A stretch of 41,551 nt of DNA, taken from contig CAMDNZ010000028.1 of assembly GCA_945903445.1 (NCBI GenBank), forward strand, positions 1 to 41,551, in the 5' to 3' direction. Of this stretch, positions 41,402-41,551 are shown piece after piece. The notes under the pieces were generated by a model. It saw nothing but the letters and a program-made list of their open reading frames with translations. It searched no databases and was not told where the DNA came from. Position 1 is the first letter of the stretch. Every line of letters starts with the position of its first letter. This stretch comes from Bordetella parapertussis. Lineage in GTDB: Bacteria; Pseudomonadota; Gammaproteobacteria; Burkholderiales; Burkholderiaceae_B. The position numbers and the translations under genes are program-made.

Positions 41402-41551
41402 ATCTGTCCTAGCCACGATTTAATCTGACAGTACAACTCTATTAAGCGCCTAAAGAAGGAGACGGTGTCGGCATTGTCCGATTCAACTGTTTATCGAGAG
41501 CGAGTTGTTTTGACTCCTGGAAGGTATGCCATGGTGTTTTACCAAAGCAGT
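41402..41551 (+). mobile_element. Partial insertion-sequence end (right copy)
   Basis: Reverse complement of bases 1-147, identical over all 147 bases, plus three more bases at the window end. Reading rightward: terminus near TGTCCTAGCC, an AAGGAG site at 41456-41461, and a GTG-started open frame at 41465 that runs to the window end (29 codons, beginning MSALSDSTVYRERV). The two copies face each other with their 5' ends inward; their bodies are outside the window. The element family is not recognised. Confidence 0.6.

Noticed and set aside
1..41551. A composite transposon carrying the whole 41-kb window as cargo
   Set aside because: The interior looks like ordinary chromosomal operons, both IS bodies are outside the view and no target-site duplication can be judged; an assembly break at a repeat is the simpler explanation.

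Overview
The window looks like chromosomal DNA from a high-GC betaproteobacterium, most likely Alcaligenaceae (Bordetella/Achromobacter relatives). This is an inference from three things: stand-alone Bug/TctC-type solute-binding proteins, many LysR/IclR/GntR regulators beside small catabolic operons, and FbpABC plus TonB iron uptake genes. I see no rRNA, tRNA, CRISPR array or phage module. Both ends carry the same 147-bp sequence in inverted orientation (1-147 and 41402-41548), which looks like the end of an insertion sequence whose body lies outside the window on each side.

Left part (148-8205): the 3' remnant of an unrecognised gene cut by the IS end, then iron acquisition on the minus strand. 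This comprises a ferric-iron ABC transporter (fbpA-fbpB-fbpC), an IclR regulator and a TonB-dependent siderophore receptor, with Fur-box-like sequences upstream of fbpA and of the receptor.

8206-15656: a compact minus-strand pyroglutamate (5-oxoproline) operon. In transcription order it reads DUF969 membrane protein, DUF979 membrane protein, pyrrolidone-carboxylate peptidase (pcp), pxpA, a fused pxpB-pxpC, and a biotin carboxylase carrying its own biotinyl domain. A divergent GntR/FCD regulator faces it across an intergenic region with several palindromes. The combination of KipI/KipA-type (PxpBC) domains with biotin carboxylase and BCCP domains mirrors the domain set of urea carboxylase and is the most interesting metabolic feature.

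15657-25723: mixed accessory region. It holds a deleted Bug gene, a LysR regulator divergent from an orotate-phosphoribosyltransferase-like gene, a frameshifted carbamoylase/allantoate-amidohydrolase-type gene, a lone protein with a papain/C39-like Cys-His-Asp signature (candidate effector), a GNAT acetyltransferase, a glutaredoxin, a decayed TM2-like fragment, a DUF4153 membrane protein and a methyl-accepting chemotaxis protein.

25724-34600: a TonB-receptor ghost, a TetR regulator, and a plus-strand efflux operon (RND adaptor, RND pump, outer-membrane factor, DHA2-type MFS pump) with overlapping junctions and a hairpin after it.

34601-41551: an orphan fragment with a TssA/ImpA-N-like domain, a LysR regulator divergent from an operon of gamma-glutamyltransferase, Bug receptor and GAF protein, a DUF2945 (Tudor-like) small protein, a GAF/HisKA_2 sensor kinase, and the second IS end. 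Gamma-glutamyl and pyroglutamyl chemistry appears in two separate clusters (pcp/pxp and GGT).
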